A DNA stretch of 64,000 bases, from assembly GCF_003584135.1 (NCBI RefSeq), contig NZ_QXFI01000036.1, forward strand, positions 362,495 to 426,494. Reading direction: 5' to 3'. Origin of the DNA: Flagellimonas pelagia (GTDB lineage Bacteria; Bacteroidota; Bacteroidia; Flavobacteriales; Flavobacteriaceae). The position numbers were made by a program, and so were the translations under genes. Shown piece by piece: positions 24,885 to 33,434 of the stretch. Each line of letters opens with the position of its first letter. The first letter of the stretch is position 1. The notes under the pieces were generated by a model that had not been told where the DNA came from, made no database searches, and saw only the letters and a list, made by a program, of their open reading frames with translations.

Positions 24885-25262
24885 ATGCAGGGAATCCGCA
24901 CATCACCACCTAGCACTAAAAAATGGTTGTCCGTTCTGTTGATCGGGCTGCTCCTTTTGGCGCCCTGCAAGGTCCGGAACACCATAGAGTCCTCCTTGGG
25001 CCTCACCACCACCAAGGTCACCAACAAGATCAAGGCCACCACAGCCTCCAAAACCTGTTGCGCGTCCTTTGTAACCGTGTCCACTTCCAAAGCAAAGGAA
25101 GTCAACGCCCAACCCCTGCCCTTTTTGCCTGTTACTACCACGGCTTTGGCAGCACTTGGGTCAACAAGAAATCAACTGGTACTAGATTCTAATAATAAAG
25201 TGGCTTTGTCCCCTTCGGTACCGTTGTACATTCTCTACCATCAGTTTAAGGGCTACCTGTAA
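24885..25262 (+). CDS. Small exported cysteine-containing protein, function unknown
   Basis: 125 residues. A hydrophobic segment (W-L-S-V-L-L-I-G-L-L-L-L-A-P-C, about 14-28) ends at a cysteine followed by K-V-R-N-x-I-x-x-S-L-G, a theme I recall from small flavobacterial proteins placed before metal or sulfur genes, though I cannot check this. A C-C pair (T-C-C-A-S-F) lies near residue 58. The rest is rich in Ser, Thr and Val without a known fold. It is the first gene after the palindromic operator and is followed after 63 bases by the SoxB-like gene. Other frames over this region are also open, but this one has the signal and start. Confidence 0.55.
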   Translation: MQGIRTSPPSTKKWLSVLLIGLLLLAPCKVRNTIESSLGLTTTKVTNKIKATTASKTCCASFVTVSTSKAKEVNAQPLPFLPVTTTALAALGSTRNQLVLDSNNKVALSPSVPLYILYHQFKGYL

Positions 25263-25325
25263 GCCAACCTCACCCAGACCCTGTTTTTTATCCTTAGCTT
25301 ACGTTTCATTACAAACACAAAACAC

Positions 25326-26954
25326 ATGATACCACATAAAATCCTGGGCTTGGTGGCCCTGGCCCTCCTCGGCGGAACCCTGTTTTCGTGCAAGGAGACC
25401 CCAAAAGAAAACCCCGAACAGACCATCACCATATTGCAAACCGCCGACATTCACGGGCAATTGCAGCCCCACGATGAGTTGTTTTGGGAAAACGACCAAA
25501 TCACCTTTCGCAAATTGGGCGGTTTGGCCCATATGAAGACTCTTTTTGAGCAGGAACGCAACAAAGACCCCGAAGGCACCCTGATCTTGGACGGTGGCGA
25601 CATGATTCAAGGAAGTGCCGTGGCGGCTCTTTCGCACGGGAAGGCCTTTGCGTCGATCATCAAGGCCATGGGTTACGATTTTCTGATTCCCGGCAACTGG
25701 GAGGTCGTCTATGGCAAACAGACCATGATGGACGTGCTGCAACACTACGACACCCCGGTCATTTCGGCCAATATGTACGATGAGGCTTCGGGCGAAACCC
25801 TGTTCCCCCAATACTTCATCAAGGAAATGAAAGGCGTAAAACTCGGTTTTATCTCCTACAACGATCCCGAGATTCCCGTGCGCCAAAATCCTTCGTTCAG
25901 CAAGGGCATCCGTTTTGATCCCATCGACAAAAACTTGGAGGCTTTGATCACCGAACTCAAGGACAATCAAAAGGTGGACCTGCTTTTTTTGGTGACGCAT
26001 ATCGGCATCAGCAAGCAATACGATTTGGCCAACCACCCTGCCTTGCAACGTGTGGATTACATTTTGGGGAACGATACCCACGAGCGCATCCGCAAACCGC
26101 TTCAGGCCAAATACTCCAAGGTGACCGAACCTGGGGCCTTTGCCTCCTTTGTGGGCAAACTGACCTTGACGGTGAAGGATGGCAAAATCGTGAAGGAAAA
26201 TTACGACCTCATGGAAGTGGATCCTACCACCTATCCCGCCGACGCACAAGTGGCACAGCTCATAAATCAAGAAACCGCTCCGTACAAGGAAGAAATCGAA
26301 CAGGTGTTGGGCTATACCAGCACCCCACTCTACCGCTATTTTGTGGTGGAAAATCCTATGGACAACTTCATCACGGATGCTGCTCGTTGGAAGACCGGAG
26401 CCGATATTTCCATTTCCAACGGATTCCGGTTCAGTACGCCCATTTCTATTGGCGAAAGTGGCAAGGCACCCATTACCCGGGCCGATCTGTGGAGCATGCT
26501 CCCTGTAAACGAAAAAGTGAAGATCGGCAAGGCTACGGGCAAGCAGATCAAGGATTGGCTGGAAAAGGAAATCCACAACGTATTTGCACAAAACCCCATG
26601 GAACGCTTCGGGGGTTGGTTGGTACGCTTTTCGGGTATGGAGCTCACCTTTTATGCCAACAAACCCAAAGGGGAACGCGTGGCGTCGATCATGATCGGTG
26701 GCGAGCCCATGCAGGAAGATAAACTGTACACCCTTTCGGCCTGTAGGCGCGAAGGCGAACCGCTGCCTACCCTTTGCCGTATGCCAAACACCATCGAGAC
26801 TGAGGTGATGGACTATACCGTACATGACGTAATCGTGGAATACCTCAAGGCGAAGGGTACCATCGCCCCTGTGATGGATGGTCGCGCCAAAGCCTTGGAT
26901 CTAGGCGACAATGTGTTGTCGCAATTGCCGGGAACCGATTATCAATTCCACTAA
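25326..26954 (+). CDS. SoxB-like metallophosphoesterase / 5'-nucleotidase lipoprotein
   Basis: 542 residues with a lipoprotein signal ending at C22 (G-G-T-L-F-S-C). The calcineurin-like domain has D41-I-H43 in T-A-D-I-H-G-Q-L and D92 in G-G-D-M-I-Q-G-S. The third motif is G-N-W-E-V-V-Y-G (124-130), where UshA-type nucleotidases have G-N-H-E. Sulfur-oxidising SoxB has G-H-W-E-F-T-Y-G, so the W-E and Y-G match SoxB better. I-L-G-N-D-T-H-E-R-I gives the late histidine. The 5'-nucleotidase C-terminal domain covers about 320-520. SoxB hydrolyses sulfate from SoxY-bound thiosulfate; no SoxY is present, so the substrate is open: nucleotide, or a sulfur compound. DoxX and DsrE genes follow within 13 and 6 bases. 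Confidence 0.8.
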   Translation: MIPHKILGLVALALLGGTLFSCKETPKENPEQTITILQTADIHGQLQPHDELFWENDQITFRKLGGLAHMKTLFEQERNKDPEGTLILDGGDMIQGSAVAALSHGKAFASIIKAMGYDFLIPGNWEVVYGKQTMMDVLQHYDTPVISANMYDEASGETLFPQYFIKEMKGVKLGFISYNDPEIPVRQNPSFSKGIRFDPIDKNLEALITELKDNQKVDLLFLVTHIGISKQYDLANHPALQRVDYILGNDTHERIRKPLQAKYSKVTEPGAFASFVGKLTLTVKDGKIVKENYDLMEVDPTTYPADAQVAQLINQETAPYKEEIEQVLGYTSTPLYRYFVVENPMDNFITDAARWKTGADISISNGFRFSTPISIGESGKAPITRADLWSMLPVNEKVKIGKATGKQIKDWLEKEIHNVFAQNPMERFGGWLVRFSGMELTFYANKPKGERVASIMIGGEPMQEDKLYTLSACRREGEPLPTLCRMPNTIETEVMDYTVHDVIVEYLKAKGTIAPVMDGRAKALDLGDNVLSQLPGTDYQFH

Positions 26955-26966
26955 AACCTGACCGAT

Positions 26967-27362
26967 ATGGAAAACAAGACGATTACGGTCAGTCGTACTT
27001 CGGTAACCGTTCTGCGGATGTTGGTGAGCCTGATCTTTATTGTGGCCAGTCTGAACCATCTGCTCAACGTGGACAAGACCATTGCCAAAATGGATCAGGC
27101 CCGATTCGGTGCCTTGGGCCATTTGTTGGGTCCCCCCGAAATTTCCGTGATGGTGTCCGGCGTGGTGATGCTGGTGTTTGGCATTGCGCTTTTTGCGGGT
27201 TTCAAACCCCGTTTGTCGGCCATCGTGCTCATTTGTGTATTGGTGCCCATTACGCTCACCGTTCAAGTGGGACAAATGGCCACGATCGGGCCGTTGTTCA
27301 AGAACATCGCCATTTTGGGCGGACTCCTATTTATTGTACTGAATCCAAAACTTAAAAAATAA
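26967..27362 (+). CDS. DoxX-family membrane protein
   Basis: 131 residues with four membrane helices (about 10-28, 52-72, 76-94 and 103-122), matching DoxX/DoxD-like proteins: V-L-R-M-L-V-S-L-I-F-I-V-A-S-L-N-H near the start, then G-V-V-M-L-V-F-G-I-A-L-F-A-G. DoxDA forms thiosulfate:quinone oxidoreductase in Acidianus; most bacterial members have no proven role. Here the gene is 13 bases after the SoxB-like gene and 6 before the DsrE-like gene, which makes a sulfur role more plausible than for an isolated DoxX. Confidence 0.82.
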   Translation: MENKTITVSRTSVTVLRMLVSLIFIVASLNHLLNVDKTIAKMDQARFGALGHLLGPPEISVMVSGVVMLVFGIALFAGFKPRLSAIVLICVLVPITLTVQVGQMATIGPLFKNIAILGGLLFIVLNPKLKK

Positions 27363-27367
27363 TATTC

Positions 27368-27793
27368 ATGAAACATATATTGACGATGGCTTTGGTAGCC
27401 ATGACATTCATTGCCGGGCTCCAAGAAGGGAAAGCCCAGACGACTTATGACAAAGAGCTAAACAATTATTTTGTGCTCACCCGCAACGTACCCCAACTGA
27501 AGGCCATTATCCTGGCCGCCGATGCCCTAGCCACGGATGACGGGGAAAAATTTGGGGAGTTCCATGTGGTCATCTGCGGGCAGACCGTTTCCGACCTTAC
27601 GAACTTGGAAATCATGCAACCCTATCTGGATATGGCCAAAAACAAGAACATTAAGTTGTTGGCCTGTGGATTTTCATTGAAAAAGTTCGGGGTGGATGCC
27701 ACTAAACTTCCCAAGGAAATGGGGGTGGTGGAAAACGGCATTTTATATGGGTTTAACCTGCAAAAAGATGGTTTTCTGAGTATTACGCTATAG
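27368..27793 (+). CDS. Exported DsrE-like protein
   Basis: 141 residues. A signal peptide (M-K-H-I-L-T-M-A-L-V-A-M-T-F-I-A-G, cleavage near G-K-A-Q at 24) is followed by a DsrE/DsrF-like Rossmann-type domain: F-H-V-V-I-C-G-Q-T-V in the first half and I-K-L-L-A-C-G-F-S-L-K-K-F-G-V near the end. DsrE proteins carry sulfur on a conserved cysteine; C-G-F-S is in the expected place and the C-G-Q cysteine gives a second thiol. It should be periplasmic. As the last gene of the set, it could take up the sulfur released by the SoxB-like enzyme; this is an inference. Confidence 0.75.
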   Translation: MKHILTMALVAMTFIAGLQEGKAQTTYDKELNNYFVLTRNVPQLKAIILAADALATDDGEKFGEFHVVICGQTVSDLTNLEIMQPYLDMAKNKNIKLLACGFSLKKFGVDATKLPKEMGVVENGILYGFNLQKDGFLSITL

Positions 27794-27817
27794 GGAAACC
27801 TGTTTTAGTTTTGTTAA

Positions 27818-27852
27818 AAGGGGCGATTTTCACATCGTCCCTTTTCTTTTTT
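27818..27852 (+). terminator. Terminator after the SoxB/DoxX/DsrE set
   Basis: AAGGGGCGAT and ATCGTCCCTT pair over a 6-base loop with one G-T pair, followed by a T-rich tail. Confidence 0.75.
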
Positions 27853-27939
27853 TGGTACTTTCCATAAGGTTAGATGATGGGGTCCTTTTGAATTGCTCTA
27901 AAATTCAAAGCTTCCCATTTCATCCTCAATAGCAATCCT

Positions 27940-28797
27940 ATGAAAAACGAAACCATCAACAGAAGAACAGCAGTAAAGGCCTATTCCTTGGGGATGCTGG
28001 GGCTATCCTTACCGGTCATCGGCATGGCCCATCCACCCAAAACCGACTCTTGGTTTAGCAGTGCGGAAATTCCCAAACACTTTCCCAATATTGCCCCTGA
28101 GATCATTTCCGAAGTGGTGGGCAGTTCCCATTTCGATTTGGATAAAGTAAAATCTTTGGTGGACAAAAGACCGGAACTTTCACGGTCGGTTTGGGAATGG
28201 CGATTTGGGGATTTTGAGTCCGCCATTGGCGCGGCTTCGCATGTAGGAAGAAGGGATATCGCCCAATACCTGATGCAAATGGGTGCCCGGCCTACCCTCT
28301 TCACTTTTGCCATGTTGGGACATTATCAGGTCATTAAATCCGCTGTGGAGGCAGCTCCTGGCATACAGGAAGTTGCGGGTCCTCACGGCATCAGTTTGTT
28401 GGATCACGCTTATGCAGGCGAGCGCATGAAGGACAGCATGACCGTATCGGAAATAGAACAATTGGAACAGACCATCGCCTATCTAAAAAATTTAGGCAAT
28501 GCTGGTGGCCCTACCTATATTGAGGTAAGTCCTGAAGAACAACAGCAATATTTGGGCAATTACCTGTATGGTGCATCGGAAAACGAAGGGTTTACCATTT
28601 CCGTGAACATGAGGAAACTGCTTTCATTAGGCCCCATTGGTGGGTTTGGTGGCGGTCTGTACAAAATCGGGGATAACCAATTTACCTACAACGGCACCCC
28701 GTCGGTGACCATTTCTTTTGACATTCAGGAAGATATCGTTAAATCGCTGACCCTAACCGAACCCGATATCACCATTACGGCTAAAAAAGTTTCCTGA
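27940..28797 (+). CDS. Exported ankyrin-repeat protein with Tat-like leader
   Basis: 285 residues. The leader N-R-R-T-A-V-K-A-Y-S-L-G-M-L-G-L-S-L carries a twin arginine and a hydrophobic core, as in Tat signals, with cleavage likely near G-M-A-H. Residues 55-160 contain two or three weak ankyrin units (S-A-I-G-A-A-S-H-V-G-R-R-D-I-A-Q-Y-L and F-A-M-L-G-H-Y-Q-V-I-K). The last 100 residues are beta-rich (Y-L-G-N-Y-L-Y-G, then F-T-I-S-V-N). This type is frequent in Flavobacteriaceae; no function is known. It stands alone between terminator and the convergent CocE gene. Confidence 0.75.
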   Translation: MKNETINRRTAVKAYSLGMLGLSLPVIGMAHPPKTDSWFSSAEIPKHFPNIAPEIISEVVGSSHFDLDKVKSLVDKRPELSRSVWEWRFGDFESAIGAASHVGRRDIAQYLMQMGARPTLFTFAMLGHYQVIKSAVEAAPGIQEVAGPHGISLLDHAYAGERMKDSMTVSEIEQLEQTIAYLKNLGNAGGPTYIEVSPEEQQQYLGNYLYGASENEGFTISVNMRKLLSLGPIGGFGGGLYKIGDNQFTYNGTPSVTISFDIQEDIVKSLTLTEPDITITAKKVS

Positions 28798-28807
28798 AAA
28801 GGGAGCC

Positions 28808-30622
28808 TCAATCTTTATTCACCGGAATTTTTAGATAACTATCGCCATACCATTTGATGATCAAGGGTTCCTGGGCATCTTTGATGGTTTCTTCACTTAC
28901 CTTTTTGCCCGTGCCATAATTGATTTCAGTAAAGGGGTCCTTGACCCCATTGATGACCACAACCAATCTGCTACCCTTACTGATCTTCTTGCTCGTCATC
29001 CGTACGATACCAAAAGGAAGTTTGGTCTTTTCATTAGGCGTCAACAATTGTCGGTGTTCTCGATCTCGCACATAACTTGCCCTACCCACATAAGGTAATG
29101 CCAGTGCAAAGAATTTGCCATCAGGGGTCTGCTCAAACAACACCACTTTATAATCAAAATCCTTTTTGTTGATGGATACCGAGATCTCCCCTCCGAAAGA
29201 ACCGTTCAGTTCAAAATCGGAGTCGAAAGGTTCGGTAGCAAAGGAAAAACCATGTCCCACCATCAAGCTGTCAGTAATAATGGTTCTCCAACCACTTGAA
29301 TTCCAGGTGGGGTTGCTACGATCCGAAAAATCAATGGTCTGCTCCAAATATGCATTCGGGTCTTCAGGTTGCTCCGACAGTGTGTAATGAATATCTTCCC
29401 CGTTGTTTCCCGTACCAAACAGCGAGGAAAAGGCCACTCCTGATCGCTGGTTACTCAAATAATAATTGAGCGTGTCATTGGCCATCTGCCCCAATGAAGG
29501 AGCGTGTTCCCATTTGTTGGCCCCCATGACCTCGTAATTGATCTTGTCTTGAAGCAATGTGGGTTTGGCCTCACCCTTCATGACGTAATCAAACCACTCG
29601 AAAATCAACTCCGTGATATCAATTTGTGCCACGGAATCGATGTCATATCCCAAAACACGGGCATCTGGTTTTTGTTGGGCGCCAAAATGGGTATACGGCC
29701 CAATGACCAGGTAGTGTTCTGCATTTTTGTTGTATTTGGCATGTTCCCTCAAATAGTACTGGGTGCCGATTTGTCCCCCATCATAATACCCGGTCGTGGC
29801 CAAAACAGGTATGTTGATATGGGAAAAATCAGCTTTATAGGGTATCAAGTCTTGCCAATAAGTGTCAATGGTAGGGTGTAACAATCGCTCCCGAAACTGG
29901 GGATTGGGCAATCCATCCAAACTATCCATGGCATTGTAAGCCACCCCTCTTTGAAACCATTCCATGTTCAAATCCTGCCAACGTTGCCCGTTGTAATACA
30001 GGGTGGTATCCAAATACTTGTTGTTCGAAACATAATGGTGCCATGGAAAGTGAAAATTGAAATAGACCCCATTTTCCATGGGCTCCGCGATACCCGGTGC
30101 CGCAGAAACCGAAGGAACGATCGTTTTTAAGGCGGGATGCACCTTGTTTTTTATGGCGGCCCATTGTGTGAAGCCTACATAACTTCCGCCATACATCCCC
30201 ACTTTTTGGTTGCTCCAATCTTGCTTACTAATCCAATCGATGACCGCATAGGTGTCGGTTGTTTCATGTTTATAGGGTATAATGGAATCGGGGCTCAATC
30301 CTTTGCCACGGGTATAGGAAACCACCCCAACATACCCGTGGTCCGCTGCCACTTTTGCTCTTTTTAGGTCGCTTTTACGTGCGTAGATGGTATGGAACAA
30401 CACCGCAGGAGTGGGTTCCTCATTTTGGGCATTCCGAACCACGATTGCATGGATTTTGGCACCATCCTGCGTTGCAATCAAGACACTGTCCTGAACTAGA
30501 TAGGTTGTGCCATTTTCGGTAACAGTCCTTGGGGTTTGAACTGGGGTCTGTTCCTTGCAAGAAGCTACGAAACATAGGGCTAGAACTGCCATACTACATG
30601 CTTTGCTAATCGATTTTTTCAT
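28808..30622 (-). CDS. CocE/NonD-family hydrolase lipoprotein
   Basis: 604 residues from the ATG at 30622, where a lipoprotein signal begins (M-K-K-S-I-S-K-A-C-S-M-A-V-L, lipid cysteine at 22 in V-A-S-C-K). An earlier ATG at 30700 is less likely. The X-Pro dipeptidyl-peptidase-type alpha/beta hydrolase domain has the nucleophile S147 in M-Y-G-G-S-Y-V-G, then a helical cap, and a C-terminal jelly-roll domain (about 390-600). Relatives are cocaine esterase, glutaryl-7-ACA acylase and X-Pro peptidases, so the enzyme cleaves an ester or amide outside the inner membrane. It lies 88 bases after the LytTR regulator gene on the same strand and may be its target. Confidence 0.88.
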   Translation of the reverse strand: MKKSISKACSMAVLALCFVASCKEQTPVQTPRTVTENGTTYLVQDSVLIATQDGAKIHAIVVRNAQNEEPTPAVLFHTIYARKSDLKRAKVAADHGYVGVVSYTRGKGLSPDSIIPYKHETTDTYAVIDWISKQDWSNQKVGMYGGSYVGFTQWAAIKNKVHPALKTIVPSVSAAPGIAEPMENGVYFNFHFPWHHYVSNNKYLDTTLYYNGQRWQDLNMEWFQRGVAYNAMDSLDGLPNPQFRERLLHPTIDTYWQDLIPYKADFSHINIPVLATTGYYDGGQIGTQYYLREHAKYNKNAEHYLVIGPYTHFGAQQKPDARVLGYDIDSVAQIDITELIFEWFDYVMKGEAKPTLLQDKINYEVMGANKWEHAPSLGQMANDTLNYYLSNQRSGVAFSSLFGTGNNGEDIHYTLSEQPEDPNAYLEQTIDFSDRSNPTWNSSGWRTIITDSLMVGHGFSFATEPFDSDFELNGSFGGEISVSINKKDFDYKVVLFEQTPDGKFFALALPYVGRASYVRDREHRQLLTPNEKTKLPFGIVRMTSKKISKGSRLVVVINGVKDPFTEINYGTGKKVSEETIKDAQEPLIIKWYGDSYLKIPVNKD

Positions 30623-30709
30623 TTTGATTGATTTTGAGTTTAGGGCATAGTCGCCCCTAAGCTTTATGCTTTTGCTATTCGTTTTTTGATGTGATTGCAT
30701 GTTACACCG

Positions 30710-31435
30710 CTACAAACTGTTTCGGTTTTTGAAGGCTACCGATTGCCGGGTCGATAGATCTACGGTTTCCTCAGTGGTCATTACAATTCGTAGTTTGTTG
30801 TTGAAATAAGGTTGTATTTCCTTGATGTATTCCGTGTTGATGATTTGGCTCCTGTTGGCCCTGAAAAACGTATTGGGGTCCAATTTTTCCTCCAGTTGGT
30901 TCAGGGAACGCTTCACCATGGCTTTTTGATCACCAAAATATAGGCGCACATAATTGTCCATGGACTCGACCAACCGTATCTCGGCCAATGCAATGAAATA
31001 TACCTTTTCCCCATCCTTGATAAAGATTTTTTGATGGCTTGCCAACGGTGCTTTCTGTGCCTCTTCCTTCTTTTGCAATTCAACCTTTACCTTTTCAATG
31101 GTTTTGACAAAACGCTCGTCCCTAAGCGGTTTTACCAAATAATCCAGCGCATTTACCTCAAAAGCTTGCACGGCATAATGATCATACGCGGTTGTGAACA
31201 CCACTTCGGGAACGGTTCCCAGTTCCTCCAACAAATCAAACCCTGATTTCCCCGGCATGTGGATATCCAAAAAGATGATGTCAGGCTGTTCTTTTTCAAT
31301 CAAACTGATGGCAACTTCTGCATTGTTCGCTTCTCCCACAATTTCAAATTCTGGATAGCCTTCAAGCGCCCTTCGGACCTCTTCACGGGCCAAACGCTCA
31401 TCATCTATGATCAAAGTTGTATATCTATCCTTCAT
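30710..31435 (-). CDS. LytTR-type response regulator
   Basis: 241 residues. The receiver domain (1-120) has the acidic pair D11-D12, the phosphorylation site D57 in F-L-D-I-H-M-P, the T in F-T-T-A-Y-D and the lysine in L-V-K-P-L. The C-terminal LytTR DNA-binding domain (about 140-238) shows V-E-S-M-D-N-Y-V-R-L-Y, F-F-R-A-N-R-S-Q-I-I-N and I-Q-P-Y-F-N-N-K-L. Its start overlaps the end of the histidine kinase gene by four bases, so the pair is translated together. LytTR regulators typically bind direct repeats; I did not find a confident one before the CocE gene. Confidence 0.95.
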   Translation of the reverse strand: MKDRYTTLIIDDERLAREEVRRALEGYPEFEIVGEANNAEVAISLIEKEQPDIIFLDIHMPGKSGFDLLEELGTVPEVVFTTAYDHYAVQAFEVNALDYLVKPLRDERFVKTIEKVKVELQKKEEAQKAPLASHQKIFIKDGEKVYFIALAEIRLVESMDNYVRLYFGDQKAMVKRSLNQLEEKLDPNTFFRANRSQIINTEYIKEIQPYFNNKLRIVMTTEETVDLSTRQSVAFKNRNSL

Positions 31436-32493
31436 TTTTCAATCGGTATCATTAAGGTGGCAACCACATCGTTTTCAGAAGGAGACTCCATCTTAAAATC
31501 CGCCTTCCCTTCATATTGCAACAAAAGGCGTTGCTTTAGATTTTTTAATCCAACCCCAATATGATCATCTTTGGAGAGATTTCCAGGGTTTTTGACGGTT
31601 ATCACCACATGGTCGTTCTCCTTTTGTACCGAAATAGCAACGGTACCTCCTTCCAACTGTTTATCTATCCCATGTTTGATGGCGTTTTCCACCAAAAGTT
31701 GAATACTCAATGGCGGGATTTTAAAGTGTTCAAGAGTCTGGTCCACATTGAATTGAATATTGAGACGTTCCTCAAATCGTAGTTTTTCCAACTCCACATA
31801 ATCCTTTACCAATGCCATTTCTTCCGCAATGGATATGGTGGTATGCTCTTTTTCATAAAGTGATGAACGCAATAGATCGGACAATAGATCGATGGCCCTT
31901 CGTGCACTCTTGGGGTTTTCAATGACCAATGCCTTGATGGAATTTAGGGAATTGAACAGGAAGTGAGGGTTCAACTGTGCCGCCAGATTGTCCAGTTGGG
32001 TCTGCTTTGCAATTACCGAAAGCTGTGCATTCGCCTTTGTCGTTTTTACTTCTCTTTGGTAAAAATGATAAGCATGATAGGCCAGCACCCAAATGGCCAT
32101 ATGCCTCAATCCTGTTATCAAAACTGGGTTCCAAATCCATACGTTGTCCTCAAAGGTATTGTTGTGATGCACCAAATAGATATAGGCCGAAGTTTTTAGA
32201 TTCATCAACTGCATAAACAAAACGGCCAAAATCAATATGGATGGAATGATCCTTTTTAGCAGTTGTTTAATGCCCAGTTGATTCCATCCTGACCTTAACG
32301 CAATCGCCCTGTACGCGTGGGTTAGGCCAATGCAAACAGAAACGTCCAACACATAATTGACAATGGCATGGGGAACCGTAAAATGATCTCTGTCCAAAGC
32401 AATGTACAACCACAACAAGGAAACCACACCCCAACATACGATTTGGCATTTCCAATAAAGCGATATTCCCGTATTTGATTTATTTGCTCCCAA
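31432..32493 (-). CDS. LytS-like sensor histidine kinase
   Basis: 353 residues. The first 140 hold about four membrane helices without a recognised sensor domain. The kinase core is of the His_kinase/LytS type: H177 in Q-L-N-P-H-F-L-F-N-S-L-N is the phosphorylation site, with L-L-V-E-N-A-I-K-H-G (N box) and G-V-G-L-K-N-L-K-Q-R-L (G box) for ATP binding. It phosphorylates the LytTR regulator encoded by the overlapping gene. The signal is unknown; with no periplasmic loop of size, a membrane-borne signal is likely. Confidence 0.93.
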   Translation of the reverse strand: MGANKSNTGISLYWKCQIVCWGVVSLLWLYIALDRDHFTVPHAIVNYVLDVSVCIGLTHAYRAIALRSGWNQLGIKQLLKRIIPSILILAVLFMQLMNLKTSAYIYLVHHNNTFEDNVWIWNPVLITGLRHMAIWVLAYHAYHFYQREVKTTKANAQLSVIAKQTQLDNLAAQLNPHFLFNSLNSIKALVIENPKSARRAIDLLSDLLRSSLYEKEHTTISIAEEMALVKDYVELEKLRFEERLNIQFNVDQTLEHFKIPPLSIQLLVENAIKHGIDKQLEGGTVAISVQKENDHVVITVKNPGNLSKDDHIGVGLKNLKQRLLLQYEGKADFKMESPSENDVVATLMIPIEK

Positions 32494-32534
32494 AGTTCTG
32501 GTTTGAAATGTATTGGATTTAGGCTAAGGTCATT

Positions 32535-33116
32535 TTAATCGGCTTTTGAATAGCTAGTCAATTCATTGGTATATAAGCCATAACCATCATCGTTGACATG
32601 TTTGATATAGGTTTTCAATTCCGGGGAATACCACCAAATATCGTTCATCTCCCCCTTAAAACCTCTGGAATTTGTTACAATTCCTTTGTATTCTATTTTA
32701 TATGCCTTGAATGTACCGGCCACCACATGTAAATCTTCAAATGCGGTAATTTCAGCATCTTGGCTTGTTTTTCCAGTAGTACCTTCATTATTTTCCCATT
32801 CCGATACATATTTCCATTTTTTTCCTACCTCTAAAGGCCAATTCCGAAATGGGGTATCGCTCTGCTCTTGATGAATCGTTTTTGAAATTTGAAGCGTATC
32901 GATACCGTTCCAAAGCCCTAAAGTCCCGTTGTAGTTGACTACTTCTTGAATGTCTTCCCCTTGTGCACGAACCTCCCCTTCAACTACACGTTCCCATTTC
33001 CAGATCCATTTTTCCCCAAGAGTATAATCTTTTAAAATGGGTGAATTGGTTTTTGTTGTTGCACAATTACCGAAGATCAGTAGGAGTGCCATGTAGAATA
33101 GTACCTTTGTTTTCAT
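32535..33116 (-). CDS. Unknown lipoprotein ahead of the two-component pair
   Basis: 193 residues from the ATG at 33116, which opens a lipoprotein signal (M-K-T-K-V-L-F-Y-M-A-L-L-L-I-F-G-N-C, cysteine 18); a start at 33200 would bury that signal. The mature part is beta-rich (G-E-K-W-I-W-K-W-E-R, then W-K-Y-V-S-E-W, then Y-K-I-E-Y-K-G) and ends in W-W-Y-S-P-E-L-K-T-Y-I-K, a pattern of small exported beta-sandwich proteins in Bacteroidota. It lies 41 bases before the kinase gene on the same strand and may share its transcript, possibly as an accessory of the signal. Confidence 0.65.
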   Translation of the reverse strand: MKTKVLFYMALLLIFGNCATTKTNSPILKDYTLGEKWIWKWERVVEGEVRAQGEDIQEVVNYNGTLGLWNGIDTLQISKTIHQEQSDTPFRNWPLEVGKKWKYVSEWENNEGTTGKTSQDAEITAFEDLHVVAGTFKAYKIEYKGIVTNSRGFKGEMNDIWWYSPELKTYIKHVNDDGYGLYTNELTSYSKAD

Positions 33117-33434
33117 CTCTGTTGATTTTTTGATTGATGTATCATGATGGTTGTGACCGTATCCTTCACAACCGGTACAAAGCAACAGAAAACATCCCAT
33201 CCGAGGAATAGAAAGTACATGGACGTAAAAAACTAGGGGTTAAGCGTATGACATCAGTTGGACGTATGCCACTTTTGGATAATCTCAAAACCTTTTCCAA
33301 ATACAGCCCACTATTCCAAAACAGTTGACAAAAAGGGTGATAACCTTCTTGAGCTTCCGTATCAACCATATCATTTTTCCACTAAATTCGAAATCTCTCT
33401 ACAAGAATAGTGTATTGGTCAAAGCCCCTGAAAC
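33117..33434 (+). other. Intergenic stretch between divergent genes
   Basis: 318 bases between the lipoprotein gene (minus) and the SulP gene (plus). It must hold both promoters, but I see no clean -33/-7 pair, no repeat and no gene. Confidence 0.5.

Noticed and set aside
25299..26825. 508-codon open frame on the minus strand
   Set aside because: It is fully antisense to the SoxB-like gene, which has a lipoprotein signal and ordered catalytic motifs. The antisense product is rich in His, Gly, Phe and Val, as mirrored high-GC third positions give.
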